Below, one piece after another: positions 1 through 11,800 of a DNA stretch of 64,000 bases. The notes beneath the pieces were generated by a model. That model was not told where the DNA came from and ran no database searches. It worked only from the letters and a program-made list of their open reading frames with translations. This stretch comes from Anoplopoma fimbria (taxonomy: Eukaryota; Chordata; Actinopteri; Perciformes; Anoplopomatidae): positions 13,336,326-13,400,325 of the forward strand of contig NC_072460.1 of the NCBI RefSeq assembly GCF_027596085.1, written 5' to 3'. The position numbers and the translations under genes were made by a program. The first letter of the stretch is position 1; each line of letters starts with the position of its first letter.

Positions 1-264
1 GGACCAGCCTTTATGGGTAGTTTTAGTGCTTCTCTACCTCTCTCCATGTCGTTATTTTGGAAAGCAAAGGTCAAGTTAAAGACCATGACTGAGCAGATAT
101 AACATGTCCCCATATATCCACATTTTGGGAGATGCATTAGCTGCTTATTTGCTTTCTTGCCAAGAGCAAGTTAAGATGATCAAGGCCAGTATTGTGTCTT
201 TATGGAAAATATGACGCTACAGTCATTAGCTGATTAGCTTGTGTGTAAGTTGTAAAAACAACAA

Positions 265-410
265 GTTTTGGTTGGACATAACCAGGCTAACTATTTTACC
301 CTGTTTCCAGAAATGTGTGCTAAGCTAACCAGCTGCTGGCTGCATAATTGATGAGTGGTATTGATTTGCTATAGGTGTATTTCCCCAAAATGCCATCTAT
401 TACATTTATA
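265..410. repeat. Degraded copy of a teleost dispersed repeat (MITE-like)
   Basis: The segment includes 'gctaagctaaccagctgctg' near 320 and a stretch near 380 resembling 'gtgtatttccccaaaatg'. Both resemble parts of the better-preserved element at 22031-22490, which has 'gctaagctaattggctgctg' in the same order. It looks like a worn, truncated copy of the same non-autonomous family. The borders are approximate. Confidence 0.45.
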
Positions 411-3400
411 GCCAGGCAGACCAACTTAGATATAGCACAAATAAATATTTGTTGTTTACTTTTTGAGATTCTATTTGGGGACAGATTTTAATTTTTCGAC
501 CTACAAGCGTAAGAAACAGCAACTAGCACAAGTTGTTTGTGCACATCATTGATCTGGATGTATTCATCTCTGCAAAGCAACTGCATGTGTTTTCCATTTC
601 TATGCATATGTAAGTTTCTTTGGTGCATGCATTTGTGCGTGTCAGTGGGGGTTTGCATGCTTCTCTGATGCAGCTGCACCACGGCTGTAGGTTGGAGAAG
701 TGGTTTCCTCCTCAATACAATGGGGACTCTGTCAGTCAGTGTTGTTTTAGAAAGGGGGCCTCATCCCCTGGTGCCCTTTGTGCCGCTACACTCTTTTTAC
801 AGGGACGCTCAGAAGACCTGCTGTAAGTCCGTTTAAAGAGCCAATGGATTATAGCAGCTACCTCTCCTACACACTCGTGATATGATGTTATTATCTCCCA
901 GGCCTTCCTTAAATGACACACAGTAGCTTTTCTGTATCATTTCCTTTTTTAAGACTTCTGATTTTACAGTAACTTATTGAGAAACAAAGGGGAACTTTTT
1001 AAGACATATGACATCTTAATAAGATGATTCAGTTCTCATCTGGAGTCTACGTGTCTTGACCGTCTTTGGTTCCTCTTTCTTTTATTATCACCGTTTCCCC
1101 TTCCTCAAATACAAACCGAGAAGATAAATCCAATTTGATTCAAAACTTTTATTTGTACACAGCACAGGGTCAGATTTGTGGCCCCTTTCTCTTTGGCCAA
1201 TCTTCATATTTTTAACAGGGCAGTGTGTCAAGAGGCCTGGCCGGCATGAGTTATTGAGTCATTCATGTACCTGCATTCCTGACATTCCCTTTGTATATCA
1301 TCCGTTGGCTGGGGCTTCCCTGGACCCTGCTCGGACGCACGGAGGAGAACAAACAGGATGTTAGCCACGCAGGAATGAACGAGTACCTCCGATTCATCAG
1401 CGATTGTAGTATTTATTTATAACTCAGTCCTAACTGAACTTATATCCTTGTTTATGTTCACATTTCCTAGTTACAATGTTTAAAAAAACCTAATAAATAG
1501 GACAATTTAGTTGTCAGGTGGGATTGCTGGGATAGTTTGAGTTGTTTTGGAACACAAAAAGCTTTCTAGATAAGCTCATTCTCTCACGTTTGATGGTTGA
1601 GGAACATCTGGCTTCAGAAGGACATTTTCCTTTTTATCTCCGGCTGTGGCCATTTGCTCGGCTGAAAGAACCTTGTGATGATAACGGTCTCTAGCTATCA
1701 CCGCTGTCGATCACTGCCGTGTCACCGGGTACATAAATGGATTAGCAAAGGGTTCTTGGAGGTAGTTCTTGATTTATCAACCGAAAAAAAACAACTTCCT
1801 GTTGTTTTGACTGGCTGTGGAATGTCCATTTGGCCTTGAGTTGTAAAGAAGGGACTGCAGGGAACGTTATTTCTCTCAACAGAGTGACTCAGAGCAGAGG
1901 TCACATAGTAGAAGATGTGAGTTCATGAGAGAAGAGAGGAGGCTTCAGAGTGCGTTCAGGCAGGGAAAGGAAAGGTTTTGGCTAACAGGATGGCAGAGGA
2001 GAAGGTCGGAGAACCTCACACCACAGCTGAAAACTGTGTTGCCTTTAAGCTCCTGATTTAATGGGGATTTAACACTCCATAATATGGATTTCAGCCAGTA
2101 GAGGAGCTTTGAGTTTTGAGGATGGAACAATTTTACTGATCATTACTGAATCATTTTAGGTCGTTTATCAGGAAAAGTTATTCAAAATTATCACAGTTTT
2201 TTAGATTTTTTAAGAAACAATTCACAGTTTAAGTGGGAACAATTATCCATAAATCAAATATCTCAATTTTTAGCCCAAATGTATAGCATACTATAGAGCT
2301 TCTTCAACTAAGAAGAGTTTAAGCTGTGTATTGGTTGAGAAATGGAAAGCAAATTATGTAAATTATGTTTGTATCAATTGTGTAACACAGTCGAAAATGT
2401 GGTTTGATCACGGACTCATGTTTGCATGTAAATGAGGTGTGCCCTTACCTGTTATGCTAATATCTAAATAAACAAGCTCTTAACTGAATCTGTTTGCTTA
2501 GTAAACACGGACAAAACATTAGGGGGAGTGGTCAAGAAAGAGTCCTAAACTCCATGAAAACCTTTCTTCTTGTCCTCTCTGATTTCTGTCCCTCCAACCT
2601 TCAATCTCTGTCTTTGGCAGAGCTGGTAGCATCTGCTTTGTTGGTCCTCCAGTATCTTTGTGCAGTACTCATGCTTTGTTGTGATTGCCTGGTTCGGGTT
2701 ACCTCGACAAAGAGCGATGGGGTGATCGGATGACTGCTCGGAGAAAGGGTGTGCAGTGTTTTCTCACACTCTGCTCTGTCGCTTCCAGTTCCACGAGGCT
2801 TACCTGGGAGCTGGAAAAACACCTACAATTCATTCATACAAACATAAACACATTGTTAGAATGGATGTGCAAAAAACATGCACACGCTCATATTACACGT
2901 AACAGAAGGTACAAACATGACATTACTCATGGCAGTTCTTGATTTCCTGAAGAGTTAAGGAAGTCCCTGCACTACGGTGACGACAACCTCTCATCCTGTC
3001 CCCTCTCATTGTGTTTCCATAGCAAGGAAAAGGAGGAATCCAAACAATAGCGTCCAATTATGAAAAGCTGGTGTGATTCACAACTACGTTTACCATGAAT
3101 GATGTCATTAAATAAGACCATCACGCCTTGTTAAGCCCCACCTCATGTAGTCATCGGTGTATGTGTCATGTACAGTGTGACAGACAGGCGCCCGGATATT
3201 GGTTTTCTATTTACCCTTCCTGTTCTTCTGTGCAGACTGTTTTTAATGTGGGACACATTTATTTTGAACTAAATCCATCCATCTCTAGCAAAAGGACTGG
3301 ATCATCACTTTCTTTCCTCATTGTGGGGGCCTGAAATATGCTTAAATAAAACACAGTCCTGCCAAGTCACATATTCATTCTGTTTTCTTTGCCTCCTTGT

Positions 3401-5131
3401 TGGCTCTGCCTCCTGAAAGGGATCAGTGGCCTGCATTTTTCCAACCTCTTCAGACAGTAACCCTCATTTCAGCTGCTGGTCTTGTCTCCCCCCTCATTGG
3501 CTTGTCCAGTATTTTCATTTGTTACCAGATCATTGAAAAGTGTTCCTTTTTCAAAGCTAAAGTGTTTTGAAACAATATACGCCAGTTCTTTTTGGGGATT
3601 AAGAAAAATAGCCAGACACAATTCTTTCTCTAACATTTTTAATGATTACATTAAAAGTCTGCACATTCTATTGACCAATTTGTTGTTCTTGAAAAGTAAA
3701 ATACAGACCAGATATCCGAGTCCTGGCAGCCATCTGAAATCACTTCCAATGTCAGCCTTTATTTCTCTGTAAAGTATAGCAAGTGTCACATGATTAACAT
3801 CCACACAGGATCTGAAAAAGCTGATCCATGCTTTTATTTCTTGTAGGTTAGTAACCTTTGGCTGCTGAAACTGAAACTAGATTGAAAAAATATGTAACAT
3901 CAACTCTTAGTATTGTTTTTTTTGTTATCTGTCTATAAATGAATTGATCAGTTTAGGCGTTTTACCATTTATTGACACTAGTGTAATTATTTATAGCTTT
4001 TAAGGGATACTTGGACTTTTTAGATGTACGTTTTCTTCAAATGAAGTGATCTCCTCATTTAACAAAAATATCATCTGTGAATTCCTTGAATTGCCATTGC
4101 GTAAGAAATGTACCAGACATTAGTGAATAAATTAACTTGCATTTCCTCGAATGTGTGCTTTTAGTTCCGTGCATTGTGGTGTGCAGATGTGACCCTTTGA
4201 TTATGTTGGCTCTCAGTTAAGTTGTACTGTAAAGCCCTTCTTCCTGGACCCCGCCCTGATGAGAAGACACTCCGACTTGTCGGAGTTAAAGGGGGCAGTC
4301 TGGGCCTCAATGTCTGATCTGCCACAGGATCTGTCCAGCAGAGTAGCCTCTTTAGCCACCCACTCTTTTTCCTCTGAGCTGATGACAACTAAGTCTGGCC
4401 TGTGTAAACCCGTCAAAGTAGATAAAAACACAGACTGCGGGCTTCAAACCCACTGATAGAGCTCATCTTATTGAATGCATCTGCTTAGCTGGCAACTTGT
4501 TGGGTGTTTTAGTCTGAAAATAGATTTACATGGTATAAGACAGAGCACAAAACCTTATAATTGTGTCTTGTGTATTGTAATTATTATTAGTATTATTGCA
4601 TACAGCTATGTCCACTTTACATTGGCTTACAAGCCACCACAAATTAATATAAGCTAGATCCAGAATGCTGCACATGCATTTTCAAACAATACTACAAAAA
4701 AGAGAATCAATTCAAATCTTTTTCACAAAAGGATTTTTGTCAGACCTTCACTGATAAACCAATAACCATGATTCACAGTAAATATTGGTAATTCTAACTT
4801 CTCTTCCAGGCTTTTGAGACCAAGTAAATGTGCTCTCTACAATAAACAGGCTGAGGAAATTCCAAAGGCAGGGCTCTAAAGTGAAGAGTCAGTTTGTCTT
4901 GGTGTATGGCGGTGTTATATCTTATCCTGACTGAAAGTGTGAAGCTGTGAAAAAGATCAGGGGGGAAACGTCTTGTCACTCTCTTCCATTTGTCTCTCTG
5001 GCTGGAGTTTCTAGTCATAAACTCAACTCAAGGCTGATTGTAAATCAGCTCGGATTAGAAAGCTGTCCAGTTCAGGGCAGACAGAGTTGCCCCGATGACT
5101 CTTCATGTCGGAGGTGACCATGGGCTCTGCA

Positions 5132-5161
5132 GCATCACCCCTCAGTTGTGAGGGGTGATGC
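5132..5161. other. Perfect 13-bp inverted repeat with 4-nt loop
   Basis: The arm gcatcacccctca is followed by the loop gttg and then tgaggggtgatgc, an exact reverse complement. The stem is GC-rich and short, with no extended pairing in the flanks, so it is not a typical microRNA precursor. No gene is recognised next to it. It could be a remnant of a palindromic repeat or a chance structure. Confidence 0.7.
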
Positions 5162-6661
5162 GTGACTTGACTGCTCTGCTGAGTCCCTGATGGCTCTCCT
5201 GGACTCTCCATGCCTCCTTAACCTGAAACCTGACCCCCTCAACTACTTTAACTGTTGAGTTTTGAAAACCTCCGTCTTCCTTTGTCAACGGCTCGAATGT
5301 CTGTTTTAGAGTTTATGCCCTCTCTGTTGGCCGGTGTTACTCCTGTGCTTAATCCTCCTCCACAACATCCTTCCACCTCTAAACGGGTATCTCACTTTAC
5401 ATACTTCCCTTGGTTTGTGCAGAATATCTTCTCTTTTTTAGTTTATTTACCTTTCATTTATCCAAGAAATTCCAACACTATTTTCACTATCAATAAAACG
5501 ATAAACCAAAATTCTCACATTAAAGTTTTGTATTTGTTAAACGATTAATCGCTGAATCAGAATGTATGTTGATAGATTTTCTGTCAGAAGACTATTCATT
5601 ATTAGATCTTAGTTCCTCCATTATATCATTTTTCGCCACAATCATTTACTCCTTTTCTTTAACTAATTTTAGAGAAGAGATCTTTACATAAAAAGCAAAA
5701 AAATGATGTATTGGTATTTAAACAAGTTAAACTATATGACGGTTTCATACAAGGGAGTTTTTATTCTCTGTTTGTAACCTCGGCCTCCTGTTCTGGCTCA
5801 AAATGGGAGTCAAATGATTGGAGAGTAAGTGGTGATAATAAAACCGGTTCATCTGGTTGCGCAGTGTACTGGTGTTGTGTTTTAGCCGGATTGTGCTCTA
5901 CACAGCACCAGGGGGCAAACACTGACCCTGCCCACCAGTCATTGTTAGCGATATTCTATGAGGAAAAAAATAGCTCAAATGTCAAAGGATGGGAATGGCA
6001 CGGCACCAAATCAAAACAAAGCGCCACATTGAATCCTTTGTCGAGCCAGTCTCAGGTCAAACAAGAAAGGCCTTGCTGGAGGAGAGAGTCTGTGGGCAAC
6101 ATGGCAACATAACAAGCATCAGACATTTTTGGCATTTCTGTAGTATTTTACTCCTAAAATGGGCCGATGAATCCAAAGCTGTGTCACTGCCCCCTCTCCC
6201 CGATATAACCACTTCTTTCTAGCTTCTTATAAACACAGGAAGGGCAAGATTATATCACTGTGGGAGAAAGTGAAATTAAATTAGCTAAATTGGGTTACTT
6301 GGCTCCAATTACCCAAATCTAGTCAGAAAGGAAACATCCTCTCTGCCTTTTGCCTTGTTGCAAGAGAAACCGCATTTAACCTCCTCTGTGTCGGAGAAAT
6401 GCTTTTTTTACACCCGTTTTTTTACAACATTTGTAGCTTCACACATCTGCTCACAATCCCACCTGTATTTGTTTACATTACCTGAGGCTGTAACTGACAA
6501 AGAGCAGAACCGTCTTAAACATCAAAGTCATGTGTGTGTCCTCATGGCTCGTAATGGCAGGGAACCTATAGTATTACACTTTTTTTTTCACTTTTAATTC
6601 ATGTTTTTATGACAGAAATCTTTTTCAAATCCAATAACAGTCTGCAGGTTTTTACTTAATT

Positions 6662-6700
6662 TTGTGTGTGTGTGTTTATGTGTTTGTGTGTGTGTGTCTG
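6662..6700. repeat. GT-rich microsatellite
   Basis: An interrupted run of (GT)n units broken by TTTA and TTT. It is a simple sequence repeat in presumed intronic or upstream DNA. Confidence 0.85.
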
Positions 6701-8169
6701 CCTGTTTTCCAGTAACTCAGAATAAAATGACTACAAAAGGGAGCTTTGCTCTTTGCCTTTTTGCCCTACAGTTCTACTTCAGTATGCATGACTGACTGAG
6801 AAAGAAAAAAGAAACCATACTTTGGGTTTGAACAGATGCTGGAACTGAAAACATTAATCGATCATCAAAATAATTGCCAATTCATTTTCTGGCTATCGAC
6901 TAATCAATTAGTCATATAAATGTTTTAGATGTAATTCCTTCATAGATGCATTAATTTAATTAATAAGAATTCAATGAATCCTAAATGAATACTGTATACA
7001 TTAATAAAGTTATTAATGACCAATGCTTATTAAAGTAGTGTCCATTCTATGTTAAGAATGCTCAGAGAGAGATCATTTATTAGAGACAGATACAGATGTG
7101 AGACATTACTCTTCACTTCCCAGGACGAATGTCCTAGAGACTGTATCGGAGATGAAATTTCTCCCAAGAGACAGATGAGGAGAAAGCTGCTCGGGGTCAG
7201 ACAAGAGAGGGAATTTACTACTATAAACTACTTCTATATACAGGACACATTCCTCCTGTAATTCTGGACATCTGGTATGCATGTTGCTTTTTCCCTCTGT
7301 CATGCGTTTGATTCATAAAGCAGGGTATGTCAAAGGCCCCATATGCAACATCTCTGCACCGTTTCCCACTACTGCTATAACTTTGTCAAGCATTGCATTT
7401 TTACATTTTTTGAGGGTTATTCTTTGGAATCCATCGGCATGTGCTTTTGACTTTGTAATTTCTGATTTCAGAAATATGCAGTTTAATGTGAAATTATAAG
7501 AAAAGCAGATGCACCGTTTCTTTACCTCATTCAACTTTAGACATGATGATTCATGATGTGCTGATAGAGTGAACAAATTCCGATGTGGAAAACTTGTCAT
7601 AGGAACAAGTTTATTTCATTTTTCCATGTATCAAACACTCCCCCAGTGGAGGAATACTAGTGTGAACATCACATCAGGCCTGGGATGGGTTAACAGGGTG
7701 CTGCATTTTAGAGGGCAGGCTGAGTTATAGCTCAAGGTTAAAAGTCAAGCTGACAGGCTGTTTGTGGCCGGGCTGCTGGGGTTCTGTCGATACGGCTGTA
7801 AATGAGGGTTCCCAGTGCAAACAATCCCTCATGTCTCTTCAAAGAGAAAACGCTGAGGTGATCAGTTTCAGGGGCTGGCAAACTCCCTGATATTGTTGTG
7901 CTTCCTCATTTTTAAGATTCCCATGTTAACCCCCTGTTTCTCTTTGCTTAGTCAAGGAAGTTATTAGTCAAAAGCTTGTGTTGTTTAGTTATTTATTAAT
8001 TGTTGTCATGAGGTCATAAAACGCTTTAAGTGGGTTGGTCTCCAAACACAAATTAGAGCATTTAGGGTTTAATTTGAGCCACAGTAAACTGGCTGCCTCA
8101 GGACGTCTCGTGTGGCGTTCAAGTGTTTTTTTATGGCTGGATTAGATGACAGGTCTGGTAATAGGCCTG

Positions 8170-8612
8170 TGCTTTGGTACGGGGTGTTGTGGTTAAAACC
8201 AAAGTGTGCCTGAACGATACTGAGACTCAAGAGTGCAGAGGAGCCCAGACCATCTGTCCTGGCCCCACAGTGGTGGAATGAACTCCCCACTGACGTCAGA
8301 ACAGCAGAGTCGCTGCCCATCTTTCGGCGCAGGCTGAAAACTCACCTCTTCAAGAAGTACTACCCTGAGCCTTCCTCGTAGCACTTATTGCATTCGTATT
8401 AGTTTGTTGCACTTATTGTTTTCGTAGTAATTTGCTTCTGCACTATACTTTTGCTCTGGTTTATGCTCTTAGATGCTTGTTTAAGAAAGGAGATGCACTT
8501 ATGACTTCTGGTGACTAGTAGTTCTCTTGAATACCTATGTTGCATACACTTATTGTAAGTCGCTTTGGATAAAAGCGTCTGCTAAATGACTGTAATGTAA
8601 TGTAATGTAATC
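8170..8612 (+). mobile_element. 3' end of an L2-clade LINE (UnaL2-like tail)
   Basis: Near 8270-8381 a + strand frame reads WNELPTDVRTAESLPIFRRR followed by LKTHLFKKYYPEPSS and a stop. This is the kind of sequence found at the C-terminus of fish L2-type reverse transcriptase ORFs. About 200 bp later comes 'taagtcgctttggataaaag' and 'cgtctgctaaatgactgtaa', the conserved 3' tail with a stem-loop known from eel UnaL2 and related SINEs. The element ends in short tandem tgtaa/taatg repeats, as those elements do. Only the last few hundred bases are present: a 5'-truncated dead copy in sense orientation just upstream of the first recognised fmnl3 exon. Confidence 0.8.
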
Positions 8613-8817
8613 TCCTGGGGCAGGATGCTGAGTGTCAACACAGGAAGTGAGGTCAGGGTGTGAATCCCCAACATTTTCGACGCTGCTCTGCTCTTGGCGC
8701 CAGAGGCCCAGTCATTGACACACACTCAGTCAGAGCTGCTTTAAATAGTCAAATAAACAGAAAAGAGGAAATATGTGGTTATAAATAAAAACTAATGCTG
8801 GCATCTTCTATTTTCAG

Positions 8818-11800
8818 AATTCTATGAACCTGCCTCCAGACAAAGCGCGGCTCCTCAGGCAGTATGACAATGAGAAGAAGTGGGACCTGATCTGCGACCA
8901 GGTGCATTCAAAAACTCTGATTCGTAAACGACAAAACCAGCTCTCACGATGTACACTAACCTGCTGTCATCACTTTAATCAGTCTGCACCAACACAGTAA
9001 CTTGAACAAACTGCACATTACAATGCTTACGCTGTTGTGTATTTTCAGGAGAGGTTTCAGGTGAAGAATCCGCCTCACACCTACATCCAGAAGCTACGAG
9101 GATACTTAGACCCCGGAGTCACTCGAAAGGTGGGACAATACCAATGTCCTCTAAAATATAATGTCCACTTAAAGGGGAACTCTGCCAATTTTACACATCG
9201 CAGTCTTAAATGTGTTGGGGAGTACTTTTGCATATGTGACATTTTTTTTATAAAGCCTTTGCTGGCTGCAAGTTTGGAAATGAAAAGATCTTGAGTTCTG
9301 TAGTTAGAAAGAAGTGATGTTACCAGACCTCTGTAGCCCACTCATCATCTCTGCTTGAGGGTAGGCTACGTTAGCCATTGCTAGCACAACCCACTCGAAT
9401 CTCGGTATGAACTATCGGTGGTTGAGTTGCATTCTGGGTACTGTAGGTACCAACAAAGTATAGACAAAAAAGAAGAACGCATAGATTTTAATATGTTTTT
9501 ATTAAACTGTCTATCGTGAATCCATCAAGGTAACAAAAGTGTTAATGCTAAATCGGTACTGTTTCAAAAGGAACCTGTAAACTCTCACTGCTTATTAAGT
9601 ATTGAATAATTATATTTCTGCAGCAAAACACTGTGCTTTCATTGTGTTTCAGAAGTTTCGCAGACGGGTCCAGGAATCTACAAAAGTCTTGAGGGAGCTG
9701 GAGATCTCACTGAGGACAAACCACATTGGGTAATCAATACTTATCTCTCAGATTGTACACAGATCTATTTAATGGTGCACAAACCTGAAGGAAACCACAT
9801 TATTGTTTTCCCTGGTAAAGAATAGTCCTTTCTGTGCTCTTGCTGCTGCAGGGACCCAGAGCTCTTTCTGGTGCCCAGATATCCTCCATTGTTCTAACTT
9901 GCCAAACTCTGCAGCTCCACTTCATAGAACTGGTCCTCATAATGCCCAGATGGTAGCTATTGTGCTGCCCCGTCCACTCCCCCATAGTGTAGAGCAGGAA
10001 GCTTTGTTGTGTGTGCCAGAGGGACAGGAAGCCTGGTTGACTAAAGCTGAACCCAGTGAATAGCACAAAAAACACACACAAGGATACTTTTATGTTTACA
10101 CATTAGCCTCATTTCAAAACAAACAATCATTTTATATTGTTTTGTAATTTTTTGTCATGGACATTCAATACTGTACAGTTCACTATACAACTGCTGTGTA
10201 TGCAGATGTCATGTGAAGCCTTTCTAGCCTTTATCTTCACTGTTGCAGACTTGATCCTTGACTTTATAATCTGGATGTCACACGGATACTTTGACATAAA
10301 AAATGTGCTGCAGTGACTTGCCACTGAATTCCCAGACCCAAAGAAGCCTGTAAAAGGCTTTGCTTTTCCATAGCGTTCGTTGAGCTCCAAGAATAACTCA
10401 TATTGTATTAGGCCTCATCAATAAAGGTCTGTTTCAATGCATTTCCCAGAAAGACTTGCAGGCAAATAAAAAAGAAAGCTATTTAAGACTTTTGAGGATG
10501 GGATTAAATGTAATAGATGCTGGGTTTGTGCGTGTCTGAATCCTGGGCCCTTTCTGATGTGTTATTTCAGAAATTGCCAAGAAAATCTGAAATAGCAACT
10601 GGTTGGAGAGGAGCAGAGGGAGGGTGGGAGAGAGGAAGGAGTGAGGGGTCAGTGCAAGGAAGGAGTGAGGGTGGTGGTAGACAGGAAACCGATGATCAAG
10701 CCCTCCTCCTTGTCCACCCCTCCTCTCCTTTCCTCCTGCACCCAATCTTCTTACTGCTTTGTTTGCTTTCCTCAGTTCTTCTCCTCACCTCTCTTCCATT
10801 TCCCTCCCTCCTTCCCTCCCTCCCTCGCTCCCTCCGCTACTTTGAGGCTCTGATTGCTTTCCTGCCTGACTCGCCATTGGCTGACTGTCATCATAACCAG
10901 CACCCCAAGACTATTTTAAGAACCTTTTACCCCAATCCTGTCCCCCCCTGGAGTTCTCTGAAGACGTGGGGAGGAGGTGAAGGGGGTCTGTGGGGGAGGC
11001 AGACTAAATACTGTTGACTGTCAGGGGTTCGACCTCAGCTCAGCTCCTTCAGCCATATGCCCTCCACATTCTTTCACTCATCGCAATGGGAATTCCTTTG
11101 TTTGGAGTTGCTTCTCTCTCCAAAAATCTGGAGTTAAATGTGGAGTCTGAAGCCTCGTTCTGGTTTATTTTCCATGACATTCCTGCCAAGTTCCTTCCTT
11201 CAGGGGAGGGGAGACCCCCCTCAGAGCTGCCTTAAAGGATCATTCCGGTTTAATACAACATGGGTTTTATTTTTTGTAATCATCTCTATCAGTTGTGATA
11301 CCATCTTTTTCTGCAATATTGGAGCAAGGTGATATTGCTGCAACAATAAGTCAGACAGGGGAGAAACACAAACCGTAGTACGAGCAGACAGGTTGTAATC
11401 AGGTTAAAAGTCAAGCCAGATTACAGAAACTTTATTATTCTTGGTAAAACAGAAATTGCATGAACTTAAATGTCTGTTATAGTCCCCCATTGCACTGAAA
11501 TATTATGAGCATGCACAACTATTGCAAATTGATGGATGAATGGACAGTTTCATCAACAATTTTGCATTTATTCTATTGTATTAATAATTTTGGTTAACCT
11601 GGGGGTTTGCTCAAAACCTGTGTAATCGTCTGACTGCTTGTGTTTGCTGTCCTGTCTGACTTATTTTTGCAATGTCACAGCTTTCCCTAATCTTAACAAT
11701 GAACTTGGTCGGCACAATTTAGTCATTAAGGATATTGAGTAATTATTGTCATATTGAGTTTTTAACCCCCAATTCATCATGTTTTAACTTTTGTAGGTGT

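Larger units (their letters stand above)
1..8817. other. No recognised exon; probable 5' region or first intron of fmnl3
   Basis: I find no coding exon here that I can support. FMNL3 proteins normally begin with a myristoylated Met-Gly-Asn exon, and residues of the type ELEERF precede the MNLPPDK segment. I see no match to those in this stretch, so the first exon or exons are either upstream of the window or too diverged to recognise. The open frames here are short and without recognisable domains (for example 5711-6112 + and 5255-5548 +). What I can describe are dispersed repeats (about 265-410), a GT-rich tract (6662-6700), a perfect short hairpin (5132-5161) and a LINE 3' end (about 8170-8612), each listed separately. 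Confidence 0.6.

Noticed and set aside
5711..6112. 133-aa open frame on + strand
   Set aside because: No recognisable domain or family resemblance and no sign of neighbouring exons; typical chance frame in intronic or intergenic DNA.
10517..11017. 166-aa open frame on + strand
   Set aside because: Low-complexity Gly/Arg then Ser/Leu/Pro-rich product from the polypurine/polypyrimidine block inside an fmnl3 intron. No domain, no exon-like phase, and it is not needed for continuity between exons 9653-9729 and 12672-12755.
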